A stretch of 64,000 nt of DNA from Neocallimastix lanati (nom. inval.). Taxonomy: Eukaryota > Neocallimastigomycota > Neocallimastigomycetes > Neocallimastigales > Neocallimastigaceae. A program made the position numbers and the translations under genes. The notes beneath the pieces were generated by a model that saw only the letters and a list, made by a program, of their open reading frames with translations, did no database searches and was not told the origin of the DNA. Of this stretch, positions 47,649 to 58,903 are shown piece after piece; within the stretch, counting starts at the first letter, position 1, and each line of letters starts with the position of its first letter. The stretch is taken from contig JACVTC010000081.1 in the NCBI GenBank assembly GCA_016946835.1, forward strand, positions 467,501 through 531,500, in the 5' to 3' direction.

Positions 47649-48130
47649 AAATATTTATTAAATTAAAATTAATTTACATTATCATTACTATATTTTTATT
47701 TTTTTTATATATATAATTATTAAAAATTTATTATATTTATTACATTTCTATTACCTTTTTTATAATATTATAAATTTATTTTTTTATAAATTTTATATAT
47801 TTGTGTATAGAATTATTTTTTTGATTTTTAAAAAAAATTTAAGAGATTTCTTTATATATATATATAATTTTTTTTTTTTTTTTTTTTTTTTTTATTTAAT
47901 TCTAAATTATCATTTATAAAAAATATATAAAAATATTTATATTATTAGATTTTAATAAAAAAAAATATTAAAATAAATTATAAAATTTCTAAAAAGGAAC
48001 AATATATTATAAATAAAAAGTGTATTAAAATATATAAATTAAATAAATATTATCTTTATTTAAATATATATATATTAGATTATGTAAAATTTTATAATTG
48101 AAAGTTTATTAAATATAATAATTATTTAGG
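47614..48130. repeat. 5' flank of gene A, conserved among paralogs
   Basis: Aligns with 56917-57400 and 62408-62815. Shared landmarks are TCTAAAATATTTATTAAATT, TTACCTTTTTT.TAATATT and TTTTTGATTTTTAAAAAA. It ends in a T-rich/TATATA block that may belong to the promoter. No ORF. Confidence 0.65.
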
Positions 48131-48134
48131 TAAA

Positions 48135-48144
48135 AGAATATTCT
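48135..48144. promoter_or_regulatory. AGAATATTCT palindrome upstream of gene A
   Basis: A perfect 10-bp palindrome with the GAA-nn-TTC arrangement of a two-unit heat-shock element, about 520 bp upstream of the gene A start. The same word is found at 57408-57417 and 62820-62829 at the homologous place of genes B and C. Two further copies for gene A lie at 48639-48648 and 48676-48685. Confidence 0.35.
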
Positions 48145-48240
48145 AAACAAAAATTAAAAAAAATTGATTATAATATAAATAATAAAAAATATTTAATAAA
48201 GAAACATAATAATAATAATGAATAAATAAGGTTGAAATGA

Positions 48241-48342
48241 AAATTTAAATCAAAATATGCATTTTGTGTTGGTATTTTTATTGTTATGAAAATACGTAAC
48301 AACAAAAATATCAACACAAAATGCATATTTTGATTTAAATTT
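48241..48342. mobile_element. 102-bp perfect-fold hairpin (MITE-like)
   Basis: Two 48-base arms, of which 45 positions are complementary, flank a 6-base loop (AAAATA). The outer part reads AAATTTAAATCAAAATATGC. It interrupts a flank that is otherwise shared with gene C (ATTTAATAAAGAAACATAAT at 48190 and 63008), so it is an insertion in the gene A flank only. It may be a snap-back MITE; if transcribed it would make a small-RNA precursor-like hairpin. Confidence 0.55.
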
Positions 48343-48555
48343 CCTTTAATTTATACATGGTTTCTCTCTGATTTTTTTTCACATTATAATATTTATATAT
48401 ATAAATAAATTCATTTTATTTTTATTATTATATTTCAAATATATTTAAAATAATTTTTTTTATGTTAAAGATTTTAAATAATTAATTAATATCATAATAA
48501 TACTTTTTCAAAAATTATTTATAACAAAATGAATATGTAAATGTATAATTATTCT

Positions 48556-48557
<2 letters not shown>

Positions 48558-48592
<35 letters not shown>

Positions 48593-48870
48593 AGGTTAAA
48601 TTCAAATCTTATAAAAAAAAATACATTTATAATAAAAAAGAATATTCTATTATACATTATTTATAATAAAAAAATAGAATATTCTATTAAGTTTAAATTA
48701 AATTAATAAATATAAATATATAATATTTTATGGAAAAATCAAGATGCAAATATATAAGTATTTCAAATAATTTATAATTTAGAATATTCATTTTAAATAA
48801 ATTCAATAAATTAATAATAATTAAATAAAAAATATGTAAAATTTAATAAATTAATAATAATCCTACATTT
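48558..48870. repeat. Distal 5' flank shared by genes A and B
   Basis: From the poly(T) run and GAGGTTAAATTCAAATCTTA to AATAAATTAATAATAA this ~280-bp block is about as similar to 57620-57865 as many coding repeats are, with only indels and scattered changes. It includes two AGAATATTCT palindromes and the word AATCAAGATGCAAATATATA. High conservation so far from the genes suggests a recent duplication or a functional upstream region. Confidence 0.7.
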
Positions 48871-48913
48871 GTGATACATATATTCAAAAAATTTTTTTTT
48901 TTTTTTTTTTTTT

Positions 48914-50985
48914 TTAATCAAAAATAAAATTAGTGAAAATTTTCATTTTTGGACCTGAAATGTTTTTAGTTAATGAGTCCGCTACCATATTTTCTGTATC
49001 AACATATTTTAATGATACTTTTCCTTCATTTATTTTTTCATTAATATATTTATATTTTATATCCATATGTTTACATCTTGCATTAGATTTTTCATCTTCT
49101 GCGATGAATATACATGATTTAATGTCAATATTTATTTTTAAATAAAATTCTTTTTGAATATTTCTCCTAGTAATTTGAGTAACCACATACCATGTTTCGT
49201 GCATTCAGCTAGACTAATATATTCTGCTTCTGCTGTTGATAAAGTTACACATTTTTGAAATTGTAATTTCCAAGAAATTGGACTATTCCATTAAGGAAAA
49301 TATAACCAGTTATTGATTTTCTTTTTTCTTTATCTTCAGCAAAATTTACATTACTGTAAACCGTTATATTTTTGTCTTCTTTATACTGAATTGATTTTTC
49401 TTTTGTTGAATTTAAGTATTGTAAAATCATATAAGCTGATTTTGAATAAATTTCTTTTTTATGTTCTGAATGTCTGGCTGCCTGATTTACTAAGAAAAGC
49501 TTTATCAGGTCTTGTCTTAGTTACAATAAATAATAATTCTCCTATAACTGATTTGTAAATTGTTTTGTCAATTTCTGGGGAATTTTCTCTTTCTTTTTTA
49601 ATAATTTTTATTTAATTAAATTTTCTATTTAATTAATTTTTCTATTTAATTAATTTTTCTATACAATCTATTTGATTAATTTTGTAACCTTCAGTGGATT
49701 TTATAATATTTATTCCAATTATTTTATTAGTGTTTTCATATTTTGAAATTTTATATTTATTTTGAATTTTACTTGAAAATAAATATAAAAATATTTTACA
49801 TCTTCTTCTGTACACACAAGTAACATATCATCAACATATAGGCTTACTATAAAATACAATTTATTGTTTTTATATTTAGTAAATATACATGTATCTGTTT
49901 TAATTTGTTTTAAACCAATACTGATTAAGAAATTAGAGATTTCATTATACCATTCTCTACCAGCTTGTTTTAAACAGTAAAGTGCCTTTTCTAATATCCA
50001 ATACTTGCCTTTATTATAATTTTATCGCCTTTAGGAATTTTCATGTAAATTTTTTCTTATAATTTTGTATTTAAGTAAGCCGCCTTTAAATCTAATTATT
50101 TTAAATTCCAATTATATCTAGCGGCTATTGCAATAGTTATTCTAAGACTGTCTGCCTGTACAGTTGGTGAATATGTATCTGTATAATCAATACCTTCCTT
50201 TTGTTTGAAACCTTTGGCTATCCATCTAGCCTTTTTGATTCCGTCATCTTTTGTTGTAAATATCCACCTTCCATCAATTAGTGTCGAGTTATGAGAAATT
50301 TTATTTATTATTTTCATAACTCTTTGATTACACATATTGTTTAATTCTTTGTCAATTGCCTGTTTCCATTGTTTTGAGTTATGAAAATTAATTGCTTCTT
50401 CATAGTTTAATGGATTATTAAACTGATATGGCAATGTGAACAATCCCTTTTATTATGAAAATTGGTATGTTCTAAGACATAATTTTGAATATGTTTATTA
50501 TTGTTAAATTTCCAAGTCTTGCATGCCATAATTCATAATCAAAATCAGTAACATTTAATTGATTAATTAATTCTGATTTATTAATATTATTAGTATTTAA
50601 AGTGAATAAGTGATCGTTATTTACATGTATGGTGGAAATTAGTTTGTTATTTTTAAATATTTGTAAACGATCTCTGTTTCAATATTGTCAAAGTCAATTA
50701 TTAAAGTATAGCCATTTAACACTAAATGATGTGTTGATATTAAGTTATTCTTAATATTTTCAGAAAAGTAGATCTTTGACAAATTTAAAGAGGGATTTTA
50801 TTAAAGGTTTCCATGTATTTTCCTACCATTTTAATCTTTTCAGTTTCACCATTTGGATATGTTATTGATTAATTATTGATATCCTTTGAATTTTGTAATT
50901 TATTTATCTTATTAGTCAAATTTATAGGACATCTTGAATCAATTATCCATTTTTAAATTTTATTAATTAATTTAATATAATAATT
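48914..50985 (-). mobile_element. Ty1/copia pol relic lacking the integrase core
   Basis: Minus-strand fragments in pol order: WIIDS (start of protease region, about 50960), NNLISTHHLVLNGY, FDYELWHARLGNL (GAG_pre-integrase, about 50520), a C-x2-C (DCSHCH, about 50440), then directly RT start NYEEAINFHNSKQWKQAIDKEL, RWIFTTKDDG, ARWIAKGFKQKEGIDYTDTYSP (50096-50443), LEKALYCLKQAGREWYNEI, the catalytic YVDDMLLV (about 49822-49845), SITGYIFLNG (49245-49430) and RNase H end HMDIKYKYINEKI, VDTENMVADSLTKN (48914-49204). The integrase core is missing between the zinc finger and RT. Multiple stops and shifts make it inactive. No LTRs are recognisable. Confidence 0.85.
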
Positions 50986-51039
50986 TAATTTGTTTAAAGA
51001 ATTTTCGATTCTTTATTTCTATATTTTTTTTTATTAATT

Positions 51040-51335
51040 TTGATTTTTTAAATCTTCTCATTAAAAAAAATTAAAGTATTGCTATAAATAATAATAATAA
51101 TATTATTATTATTAATTAAATATATATATATATATATTGACTAAAAAAAGAATACTTTTCTATAATTTTATATATTAATTATGAAGAACATTAAAAATAT
51201 TAATTTCAATATAAATGAAAAGTAAAATTATAAATATATTGAGATAAAGTATATATATATATATATATATAGGAAATAATATTATTTTTAATAAAAATAA
51301 TTTAAATAAAAATATTATTAATTTAACAAATTTTA
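51040..51335 (+). repeat. Duplicate of the ankyrin pseudogene 5' flank
   Basis: Strongly similar to 40665-40960: AATCTCATTAAAAAAA, CTGCTATAAATAATAATAAT, TTGACTAAAAAAAGAAT.CTTTTCTAT, ATTATGAAGA.CATTAAAAATATT and TTGAGATAAA.TATATATA. No ankyrin codons follow here, so only the upstream region (perhaps promoter and 5' UTR) was copied or kept. Confidence 0.65.
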
Positions 51336-51479
51336 TTTTTATTTTTTTTTTTATTTTATTAAATGATTTTTATTTTAAATATTTTTCATTTGGAGTTCTT
51401 TATGTACTTGAATATTCATTTTGATGTTATAATGTTAGTTATATATGGTAAAATTTTAACCGATTTGTATACCTTTGAT

Positions 51480-51904
51480 TTTTTTTTTCATATTCTTTAA
51501 TTCTTCATTAATAGCCGCTAATCATTCTACTTTATCAGTACAATTGAAAATATCTTTATATGTGGTAAGTTCAATAAATTTAGCATGTAATTTTTGTTTC
51601 TTTATTTGATTAGAATTTACATTTATACTTTCAATTTTTCTTTTTAAATTGTACATATTATTTATTTCATTATTTATTTTGTACATTGTGATATTGTTGA
51701 TAATTTTTTCTTTATTATTGTTTATTTTTAAGAAATTGTTATCGCTATTATTATTAATACTAATGTTGTTAGTGGTATTATAACTATTATTACTGATATT
51801 ATTACAATTACTATAATTATTACAATTATTATTATTATTACAATTATTATTACTAATATTATTATTTATATTATTATTATTATTTATATTATTATTATTA
51901 TTAT

Positions 51905-51935
<31 letters not shown>

Positions 51936-51950
51936 TATTAGTATTTATTA
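51480..51950 (-). mobile_element. Ty1/copia fragment: linker and RT start
   Basis: A minus-strand frame reads an Asn/Ser-rich run from ATT/ATC trinucleotide repeats (51700-51910), then LKRKIESINVNSNQIKKQ, HAKFIELTTYKDIFNCTD and KVEWLAAINEELKNMKKK. The last part matches the N-terminal RT motif W..AI.EEL of copia pol. It breaks at 51490, so only the region between integrase and RT remains. Confidence 0.6.
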
Positions 51951-52439
51951 AAATTAATTATTAATTATTGTTTGTGTAAAAATTATATTTAAAAAATATT
52001 TCATATTATTCATTCTTATTCTCATTCCTTATCTTTATTATTATTATTATTATCATTATTATTCATTGTTAATTTTTATTTTTTTTTTAATATAATTTAT
52101 ATACATCTATATAAAATTATAATAATAATTATAAATAAATAAATAAATAAATAAAAAAAAAAAAAAAAAAAAAAAAAAAAGATTCTTCATCAATCTTAGG
52201 AATATTATATATAGTTTTATATTGATATAATTTTTTTTTTTAAATTGAGATTTGATGTAGGTCCATTTCAAATTGGTATTAGATGTAGGTTTTGTTCATA
52301 TTGATGTATGGGGTTATTGTTATTTGTATGATATTTACATTTGGTTTCATAGATTGGGAATGATTATTAAGAATAAGGCAATCTATTGTTATTAAGAAAG
52401 GCTGAAAAAAAAAACACAGTAAGAATTGTATGACTCCTT

Positions 52440-52446
52440 TTTTTTT

Positions 52447-52498
<52 letters not shown>

Positions 52499-52840
52499 TT
52501 TTATTTTATTTTATTTTATTTTATTTTATTTTATTTTATTTTATTTTATTTTATTATATTTTATTTTATTATATTATATTATATTATATTTTATTTTATT
52601 TTATTTTATTTTATTTTATTTTATTTTATTTTATTTTATTTTATTTTATTTTATTTTATTTTATTCAATCTATACTTTATATACATATTCTACTATTTAT
52701 TTTATTTTGTTTTATTTTATTTTATTTTATTCAATCTGTACTTTATATACATATTCTACTATTTATTTTATTTTATTTTGTTTTATTTTATTTTGTTTTA
52801 TTTTATTTTATTTTATTTTATTTTATTTTATTTTTTCACC
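52440..52840. repeat. (TTTA)n then (TTTTA)n microsatellite, ~400 bp
   Basis: Tetranucleotide repeats at 52445-52500 pass into pentanucleotide TTTTA repeats to 52840. A ~65-bp unit (CAATCT.TACTTTATATACATATTCTACTATTTATTT) is duplicated at 52665 and 52731. Two long overlapping ORFs here are pure repeat translation. Confidence 0.9.
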
Positions 52841-53230
52841 TTTCTCTCTTTCTCTGTTTTCATTTTCATAAAAAAGTTCTCCAGAAATCTTTAAAAGGAC
52901 CATAATCATAACCCAACACTTGGAATTTATAATGAGAATGCCAAGCTTTTAACTTTTTATCATGAAGTTAGTAAAAAAAATGAAATAGTACAACGTATAG
53001 TACGGCAGTATCGATAATAAAATGATATAATGTATTGTATAATTCAGCATTACTTTTTTCTCTTTAAATCCATTAAAATTACAAAGCACCTATTAAAGAA
53101 AATTTTATTATTATTTTTCAAATTGAAATATATTGGAAAAAAAATAAATAAATAAAATAAAATAAAATAATAAAAAATAAAAAATAAAAAAATAACTTAT
53201 GGTATTATGATGTTAATTGAACAATAATAA
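52841..53230. other. Unidentified intergenic segment
   Basis: Moderately complex sequence (AAGTTCTCCAGAAATC, GTACAACGTATAGTACGGCAG) with no open frame. Ends in AAATA/AAAAT microsatellite at 53140-53195. Confidence 0.35.
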
Positions 53231-54111
53231 TAAATAATGATGATTGATAATAAATTATATATAATTCAAATAATAATGAATTAATAACGATAAATTTAAT
53301 ATTATTATTATTAAATTTGGTTAATTAATTAGTAGAAAATAAAAAGAAATGAACAATGAAAAATATTTATCAATAAAATGTATTAATATATATATATTAT
53401 AATATGACATCAAAATTATATATATATAAGAAATATATTTAATTAATGATGAAAATTATTTTTTAAAAAAAAAGAATTACTTTTAATTATTTATTTAATT
53501 ATTTTAATACATATTTTCATTATTATAATATTTAATACTTAGTTATGAATAATGATTTAATTTTTGACTTATATAATTTTTTAATTTGATAATATGTAAA
53601 ATAAGTTGTAATTTTTTAGTTATTTACATAATTTTTAACTATTTATATAATTTTCAATTATTTTATTATTTTTAACTTTTTTACAATGCTATATATAATT
53701 TATAAATAAATATTATTTTTTGTTATTATTTAGAGATACGTATTTTTTTTTTTTTTATAAAAAAAATACCAATTAATATCTAAAATTTTTTTACAATAAA
53801 TAAATAGTATTTAAAACTTTTATTATTAACAAATATGGAAATCTAAACTTATTTTATTCATAATATTTAATATCATTAATTAATAATAATTAAACCAAAT
53901 TTATTTCAATATTAATATTATAATTATTTTTATTATTATCTTTTAATAATAAATAATACTATCATTATTATTATTATTATTATATTATTATTCAAATATA
54001 TATTAATTGACTTTTTTAATAAATTTTTTTTTTTTATACATCTAAAAATTTTATTTTGTTTATTGTAAATTTATAATCTTTACCAATTTGTTGTTAATTT
54101 TATAAATTTAA
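53231..54111. repeat. 3' flank of repeat gene B, duplicated
   Basis: Corresponds to 45580-46452 and 60540-61252 downstream of the two sister genes. AT-rich, no ORF. Includes a poly(T) at about 53741-53757 absent from gene A's flank and an ATT run near 53960-53990. Confidence 0.7.
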
Positions 54112-56916
54112 TTAACATTTTTTAAGAAGTTTCTTAATTTCTTCTTGTTCCTTCTTTAAGGCATTATAAGTTTCTTCTTCATTTTCATACTTATATAAGA
54201 GGTAAGTATCTCTAGCTGAAAGTAATTCCTTTGTTTTCTCTAAACATTTTGGAGATTCACAAGATTCTTTAACGTAGTCGGAAATTTTGGTACCTTCTCT
54301 TTCAGATTGAACATCATAGAAGTATCCAGTAATTGGACATAAACTACCATCTTCATCATTTTCACAAATAGCTTTAGCTAAAGAAATGGTATATCCAGCT
54401 TTATATACAGTGTATCTATCACTTAAAGCATAATCATATATATCAGGAATATAGTTAAATAACTTTTGACAAGTTTTTGATTTGTAGGTACTTTCACAGT
54501 ATTTGTTTATACCCATATTACTAAATGAACCTGGTTCACATTCTTCGATGAGATCTTCTAATTCTTCAAGTGTTGGTTTTTCAGAAGAATCTTCTTCATC
54601 AGATTTCTTGCTACATTGTTCCAAAACTTCTTTGACTTCTTCTTGTTCCTTCTTTAAGGCATTATAAGTTTCTTCTTCATTTTCATACTTATATAAGAGG
54701 AAAGTATCTCTAGCGGAAAGTAATTCCTTTGTTTTCTCTAAACATTTTGGAGATTCACAAGATTCTTTAACGTAGTCGGAAATTTTGGTACCTTCTCTTT
54801 CAGATTGAACATCATAGAAGTATCCAGTAATTGGACATAAACTATCATCTTCATCATTTTCACAAATAGCTTTAGCTAAAGAAATGGTATATCCAGCTTT
54901 ATATACAGTGTATCTATCACTTAAAGCATAATCATATATATCAGGAATATAGTTAAATAACTTTTGACAAGTTTTTGATTTGTAGGTACTTTCACAGTAT
55001 TTGTTTATACCCATATTACTAAATGAACCTGGCTCACATTCTTCGATGAGATCTTCTAATTCTTCAAGTGTTGGTTTTTCAGAAGAATCTTCTTCATCAG
55101 ATTTCTTGCTACATTGTTCCAAAACTTCTTTGACTTCTTCTTGTTCCTTCTTTAAGGCATTATAAGTTTCTTCTTCATTTTTATACTTATATAAGAGGAA
55201 AGTATCTCTAGCTGAAAGTAATTCCTTTGTTTTCTTTAAACATTTTGGAGATTCACAAGATTCTTTAACGTAGTCAGAAATTTTGGTTCCTTCTCTTTCA
55301 GATTGAACATCATAGAAGTATCCAGTAATTGGACATAAACTATCATCTTCATCATTTTCACAAATAGCTTTAGCTAAAGAAATGGTATATCCAGCTTTAT
55401 ATACAGTGTATCTATCACTTAAAGCATAATCATATATATCAGGAATATAGTTAAATAACTTTTGACAAGTTTTTGATTTGTAGGTACTTTCACAGTATTT
55501 GTTTATACCCATATTACTAAATGAACCTGGCTCACATTCTTCGATGAGATCTTCTAATTCTTCAAGTGTTGGTTTTTCAGAAGAATTTTCTTCATCAGAT
55601 TTCTTGCTACATTGTTCCAAAATTTCTTTGACTTCTTCTTGTTCCTTCTTTAAGGCATTATAAGTTTCTTCTTCATTTTTATACTTATATAAGAGGAAAG
55701 TATCTCTAGCTGAAAGTAATTCCTTTGTTTTCTCTAAACATTTTGGAGATTCACAAGATTCTTTAACGTAGTCGGAAATTTTGGTGCCTTCTCTTTCAGA
55801 TTGAACATCATAAAAGTATCCAGTAATTGGACATAAACTATCATCTTCATCATTTTCACAAATAGCTTTAGCTAAAGAAATGGTATATCCAGCTTTATAT
55901 ACAGTGTATCTATCACTTAAAGCATAATCATATATATCAGGAATATAGTTAAATAACTTTTGACAAGTTTTTGATTTGTAGGTACTTTCACAGTATTTGT
56001 TTATACCCATATTACTAAATGAACCTGGCTCACATTCTTCGATGAGATCTTCTAATTCTTCAAGTGTTGGTTTTTCAGAAGAATCTTCTTCATCAGATTT
56101 CTTGCTACACTGTTCCAAAACTTCTTTGACTTCTTCTTGTTCCTTCTTTAAGGCATTATAAGTTTCTTCTTCATTTTCATACTTATATAAGAGGTAAGTA
56201 TCTCTAGCGGAAAGTAATTCCTTTGTTTTCTCTAAACATTTTGGAGATTCACAAGATTCTTTAACGTAGTCGGAAATTTTGGTTCCTTCTCTTTCAGACT
56301 GAACATCATAGAAGTATCCAGTAATTGGACATAAACTATCATCTTCATCATTTTCACAAATAGCTTTAGCTAAAGAAATGGTATATCCAGCTTTATATAC
56401 AGTGTATCTATCACTTAAAGCATAATCATATATATCAGGAATGTAGTTAAATAACTTTTGACAAGTTTTTGATTTGTAGGTACTTTCACAGTATTTGTTT
56501 ATACCCATATTACTAAATGAACCTGGTTCACATTCTTCGATGAGATCTTCTAATTCTTCAAGTGTTGGTTTTTCAGAAGAATCCTCAACTCCAGAATTTT
56601 GAACATAATATTTTTTATTAGACGGTGAATTAGAGGTAGAGTTGAAACTAGAGTTAGAAATAGAATTTGAAGTAGAGTTGAAACTAGAGTTAGAAATAGA
56701 ATTTGAAGTAGAGTTGAAACTAGAGTTAGAAATAGAATTTGAAGTAGAGTTGAAACTAGAGTTAGAAATAGAATTTGAAGTAGAGTTGAAACTAGAGTTA
56801 GAATTAGAATTTGAATTTGAAGTAGAGTTCTTCTTTACAACACAAATACTTCTACCATTTACTAAAGTAGATGAACAAACTATAGCAATTAAGGGTAAAC
56901 AACTGATAAATCTCAT
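54112..56916 (-). CDS. Secreted Cys-rich tandem-repeat protein B (5 repeats)
   Basis: 934 residues with the same architecture as genes A and C. It has a signal peptide (1-21) and a Ser/Asn spacer (about 30-100) that itself contains about four copies of a 12-residue unit (SSFNSTSNSISN; a 36-bp minisatellite at DNA level). Five near-identical 166-residue, eight-cysteine repeats follow, for about 830 residues. Differences between repeats are few (FLLYKYK/YLLYKYE, DDSLC/DGSLC, EENSSEK/EEDSSEK). The last repeat alone has DGSLC and ends IKKLLKKC, as in gene A, so the terminal repeats are positionally homologous. The 498-bp unit is preserved without a single frameshift, which argues for selection on the protein. 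Function unknown; secretion and disulphides are inferred. Confidence 0.85.
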   Translation of the reverse strand: MRFISCLPLIAIVCSSTLVNGRSICVVKKNSTSNSNSNSNSSFNSTSNSISNSSFNSTSNSISNSSFNSTSNSISNSSFNSTSNSISNSSFNSTSNSPSNKKYYVQNSGVEDSSEKPTLEELEDLIEECEPGSFSNMGINKYCESTYKSKTCQKLFNYIPDIYDYALSDRYTVYKAGYTISLAKAICENDEDDSLCPITGYFYDVQSEREGTKISDYVKESCESPKCLEKTKELLSARDTYLLYKYENEEETYNALKKEQEEVKEVLEQCSKKSDEEDSSEKPTLEELEDLIEECEPGSFSNMGINKYCESTYKSKTCQKLFNYIPDIYDYALSDRYTVYKAGYTISLAKAICENDEDDSLCPITGYFYDVQSEREGTKISDYVKESCESPKCLEKTKELLSARDTFLLYKYKNEEETYNALKKEQEEVKEILEQCSKKSDEENSSEKPTLEELEDLIEECEPGSFSNMGINKYCESTYKSKTCQKLFNYIPDIYDYALSDRYTVYKAGYTISLAKAICENDEDDSLCPITGYFYDVQSEREGTKISDYVKESCESPKCLKKTKELLSARDTFLLYKYKNEEETYNALKKEQEEVKEVLEQCSKKSDEEDSSEKPTLEELEDLIEECEPGSFSNMGINKYCESTYKSKTCQKLFNYIPDIYDYALSDRYTVYKAGYTISLAKAICENDEDDSLCPITGYFYDVQSEREGTKISDYVKESCESPKCLEKTKELLSARDTFLLYKYENEEETYNALKKEQEEVKEVLEQCSKKSDEEDSSEKPTLEELEDLIEECEPGSFSNMGINKYCESTYKSKTCQKLFNYIPDIYDYALSDRYTVYKAGYTISLAKAICENDEDGSLCPITGYFYDVQSEREGTKISDYVKESCESPKCLEKTKELLSARDTYLLYKYENEEETYNALKKEQEEIKKLLKKC
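56630..56820. repeat. 36-bp minisatellite encoding the Ser/Asn spacer
   Basis: Four to five direct copies of AGTAGAGTTGAAACTAGAGT plus 16 bases. On the minus strand it codes for the SNSSFNSTSNSI spacer; on the plus strand it gives a spurious ELELEIEFEVELK ORF. Genes A and C have only one short version of it. Confidence 0.9.
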
Positions 56917-57289
56917 CTTCTTTTTTATTTTTTTAAATCTAAAATATTTATTAAATTAAAATTAATTTATATAATCATTACTATATTTTTATTTTTTTTA
57001 TTTAATTATTAAAAATTAATTATTTATTATGTTTATATTACCTTTTTTGTAATATTATAATTTTTTTTTATAATTTTTATATATTTATTTATGGAATTAT
57101 TATTTTTTGATTTTTAAAAAAAAATTTTAAGAGTTTTCTTTAAATATATATATATATTTTTTTTTTTTCCTTTTTTATTTAATTCTAAATTATCTTTTAT
57201 TTAATTATAAAAAATATATAAAATATTAAATTTTAATAAAGATTATATTAAAAAGAATAAAATTTTTAAAAAAGAATCAATATATTCTA

Positions 57290-57320
<31 letters not shown>

Positions 57321-57900
57321 ATAAATATTAATATAAATTAGAATATGTAAAATTTTATAATTGAAAGTTTATTAAATATAATAATTAGCTTTAATTATTT
57401 AGGAAAAAGAATATTCTTTTATTATAAATAAAAATTTTATAAAAAAATGATGATATTATTTAAATCAATAATAATCGATAATAAAAAAAAATTACCAATA
57501 TATTGAAATTATTTTTTTTTATTTTTTATATCAATACTTTTAAATAATTAATTAATACGATGGGAACACTTTTTCAAAAATAGTTTATAACTATATGAAT
57601 ATGTAAATGTATAATTACTCTTGTTTTTTTTTTTTTTTTTTGAGGTTAAATTCAAATCTTATAATAAAAAAATACATTTATAATAAAAAAGAATATTCTA
57701 TTATACATTATAAAATAGAATATTCTATTAAGTTTAAATTAAATTAATAAATATAAATATATTATATTTCTTGGAAAAATCAAGATGCAAATATATAAGT
57801 ATTTAAAATAATTTATAATTTAGAATATTCATTTTAAATAAATTTAATAAATTAATAATAATAAAATAAAAAATTTTAATAAATAATAAAATTAATTAAA
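56917..57900. repeat. 5' flank of gene B, conserved among paralogs
   Basis: Proximal part aligns with the gene A and C flanks; the distal part (57620-57865) aligns closely with 48570-48830. Contains AGAATATTCT at 57408-57417, 57690-57699 and 57717-57726. It lacks the 102-bp hairpin found at the homologous place upstream of gene A. Confidence 0.65.
57408..57417. promoter_or_regulatory. AGAATATTCT palindrome upstream of gene B
   Basis: HSE-like GAA-nn-TTC palindrome about 490 bp upstream of the gene B start, in a conserved context (TTATTTAGG.AAAAGAATATTCT) shared with gene A. Additional copies 27 bp apart occur at 57690 and 57717. Confidence 0.35.
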
Positions 57901-58055
57901 TTCTCTCTAAATTTTAATTATAGATATATTTTTTTTATAAATGATGATAAAGTAATAATAATAATAGAATTTTTTTTTACTTCAATTTTCCATTAATATT
58001 TTATAATTTTTCATTATTATTTAAAAAAAGTTGAATAATTTTTAAATAGAACGTA

Positions 58056-58088
<33 letters not shown>

Positions 58089-58219
58089 TTATTTAATCTA
58101 TTACAATATATTAAATTAATGAATTGTAATTTTTTTTTTTCAAATTAAACATGAAATAATTTACTTTTTGAAAAAAAGTTCATTATTTTATTTTTATTCT
58201 TTTTTTAAAAAAATCTTCA

Positions 58220-58400
58220 TTTACTTCCTTTTCTTCTTCATTTTTATATGAAAAGTATTTCTAGTAAAATTTAATATAATATTTGGAATAATTCACAAAT
58301 ATACAAGTACGTAGAAACACATCTGAAGGAGAAGACCATAATTTCTTTCGGATTGTTAATTCAAACACTAATCTGGAATAAGAATTCCTTTATACAGAAA
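58220..58400 (-). pseudogene. Possible relic of a Cys-rich repeat
   Basis: TTCTTCTTCATTTTTATA, AAGTATTTCTAG, TTTGGAATAATTCACAA and GTACGTAGAAA follow the same order and spacing as a piece of the 498-bp repeat in genes A-C (TTCTTCTTCATTTTTATACT, AAGTATCTCTAG, TTTGGAGATTCACAA, ACGTAGTCGGAAA). Deletions and substitutions are heavy and no frame is left. It may be a dead copy of the family between B and C. Confidence 0.3.
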
Positions 58401-58639
58401 TCTTATAATGAGCTTTTATTACTAAATTAAATAGTTAATATTTTTCTTAAGTTATACTATTTGAAATATAACTTCCTTGAATAATAAATAATTATGGAGT
58501 AATTATTTATAATATAATTTTATGTAAATTAAAAGTTTATTTTTATTATAAAAAATAAACTTTCTTTATAATTTTTTATTATAAGTTGTAAAATAATTCT
58601 TCATTAATTAACTTCAACTTTAGTATAACACTATAATAT

Positions 58640-58688
58640 TAACAAATATATTATTTTATTTTCAATTATTATTATTATTATTATTATA

Positions 58689-58768
<80 letters not shown>

Positions 58769-58770
58769 AA
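58640..58770. repeat. (ATT)n trinucleotide arrays
   Basis: Over 100 bp of ATT repeats with one TATAATT interruption; a shorter array follows at 58869-58903 inside the adjacent copia relic, where it reads as an Asn tract on the minus strand. Confidence 0.9.
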
Positions 58771-58839
58771 GTTTGTTTTATTATTTAATTATTTATTTAT
58801 TTTATTTATTTATTTATAAGATTTTATAAATAGGTAATT

Positions 58840-58867
58840 ACGAATGTTTAACTTTGTTATTTTACAT

Positions 58868-58903
<36 letters not shown>

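Noticed and set aside
48241-48342. Rho-independent-type transcription terminator
   Set aside because: Stem is far too long, lies over 600 bp upstream of gene A on this strand, and the genome is eukaryotic.
52426-52905. Two overlapping ~155-residue ORFs rich in Phe/Ile/Leu/Tyr
   Set aside because: Both are reading frames of TTTA/TTTTA microsatellite; no start context or non-repeat domain.
56642-56959. 105-residue Glu/Leu/Phe repeat ORF on the plus strand
   Set aside because: Antisense shadow of the Ser/Asn spacer minisatellite of gene B.
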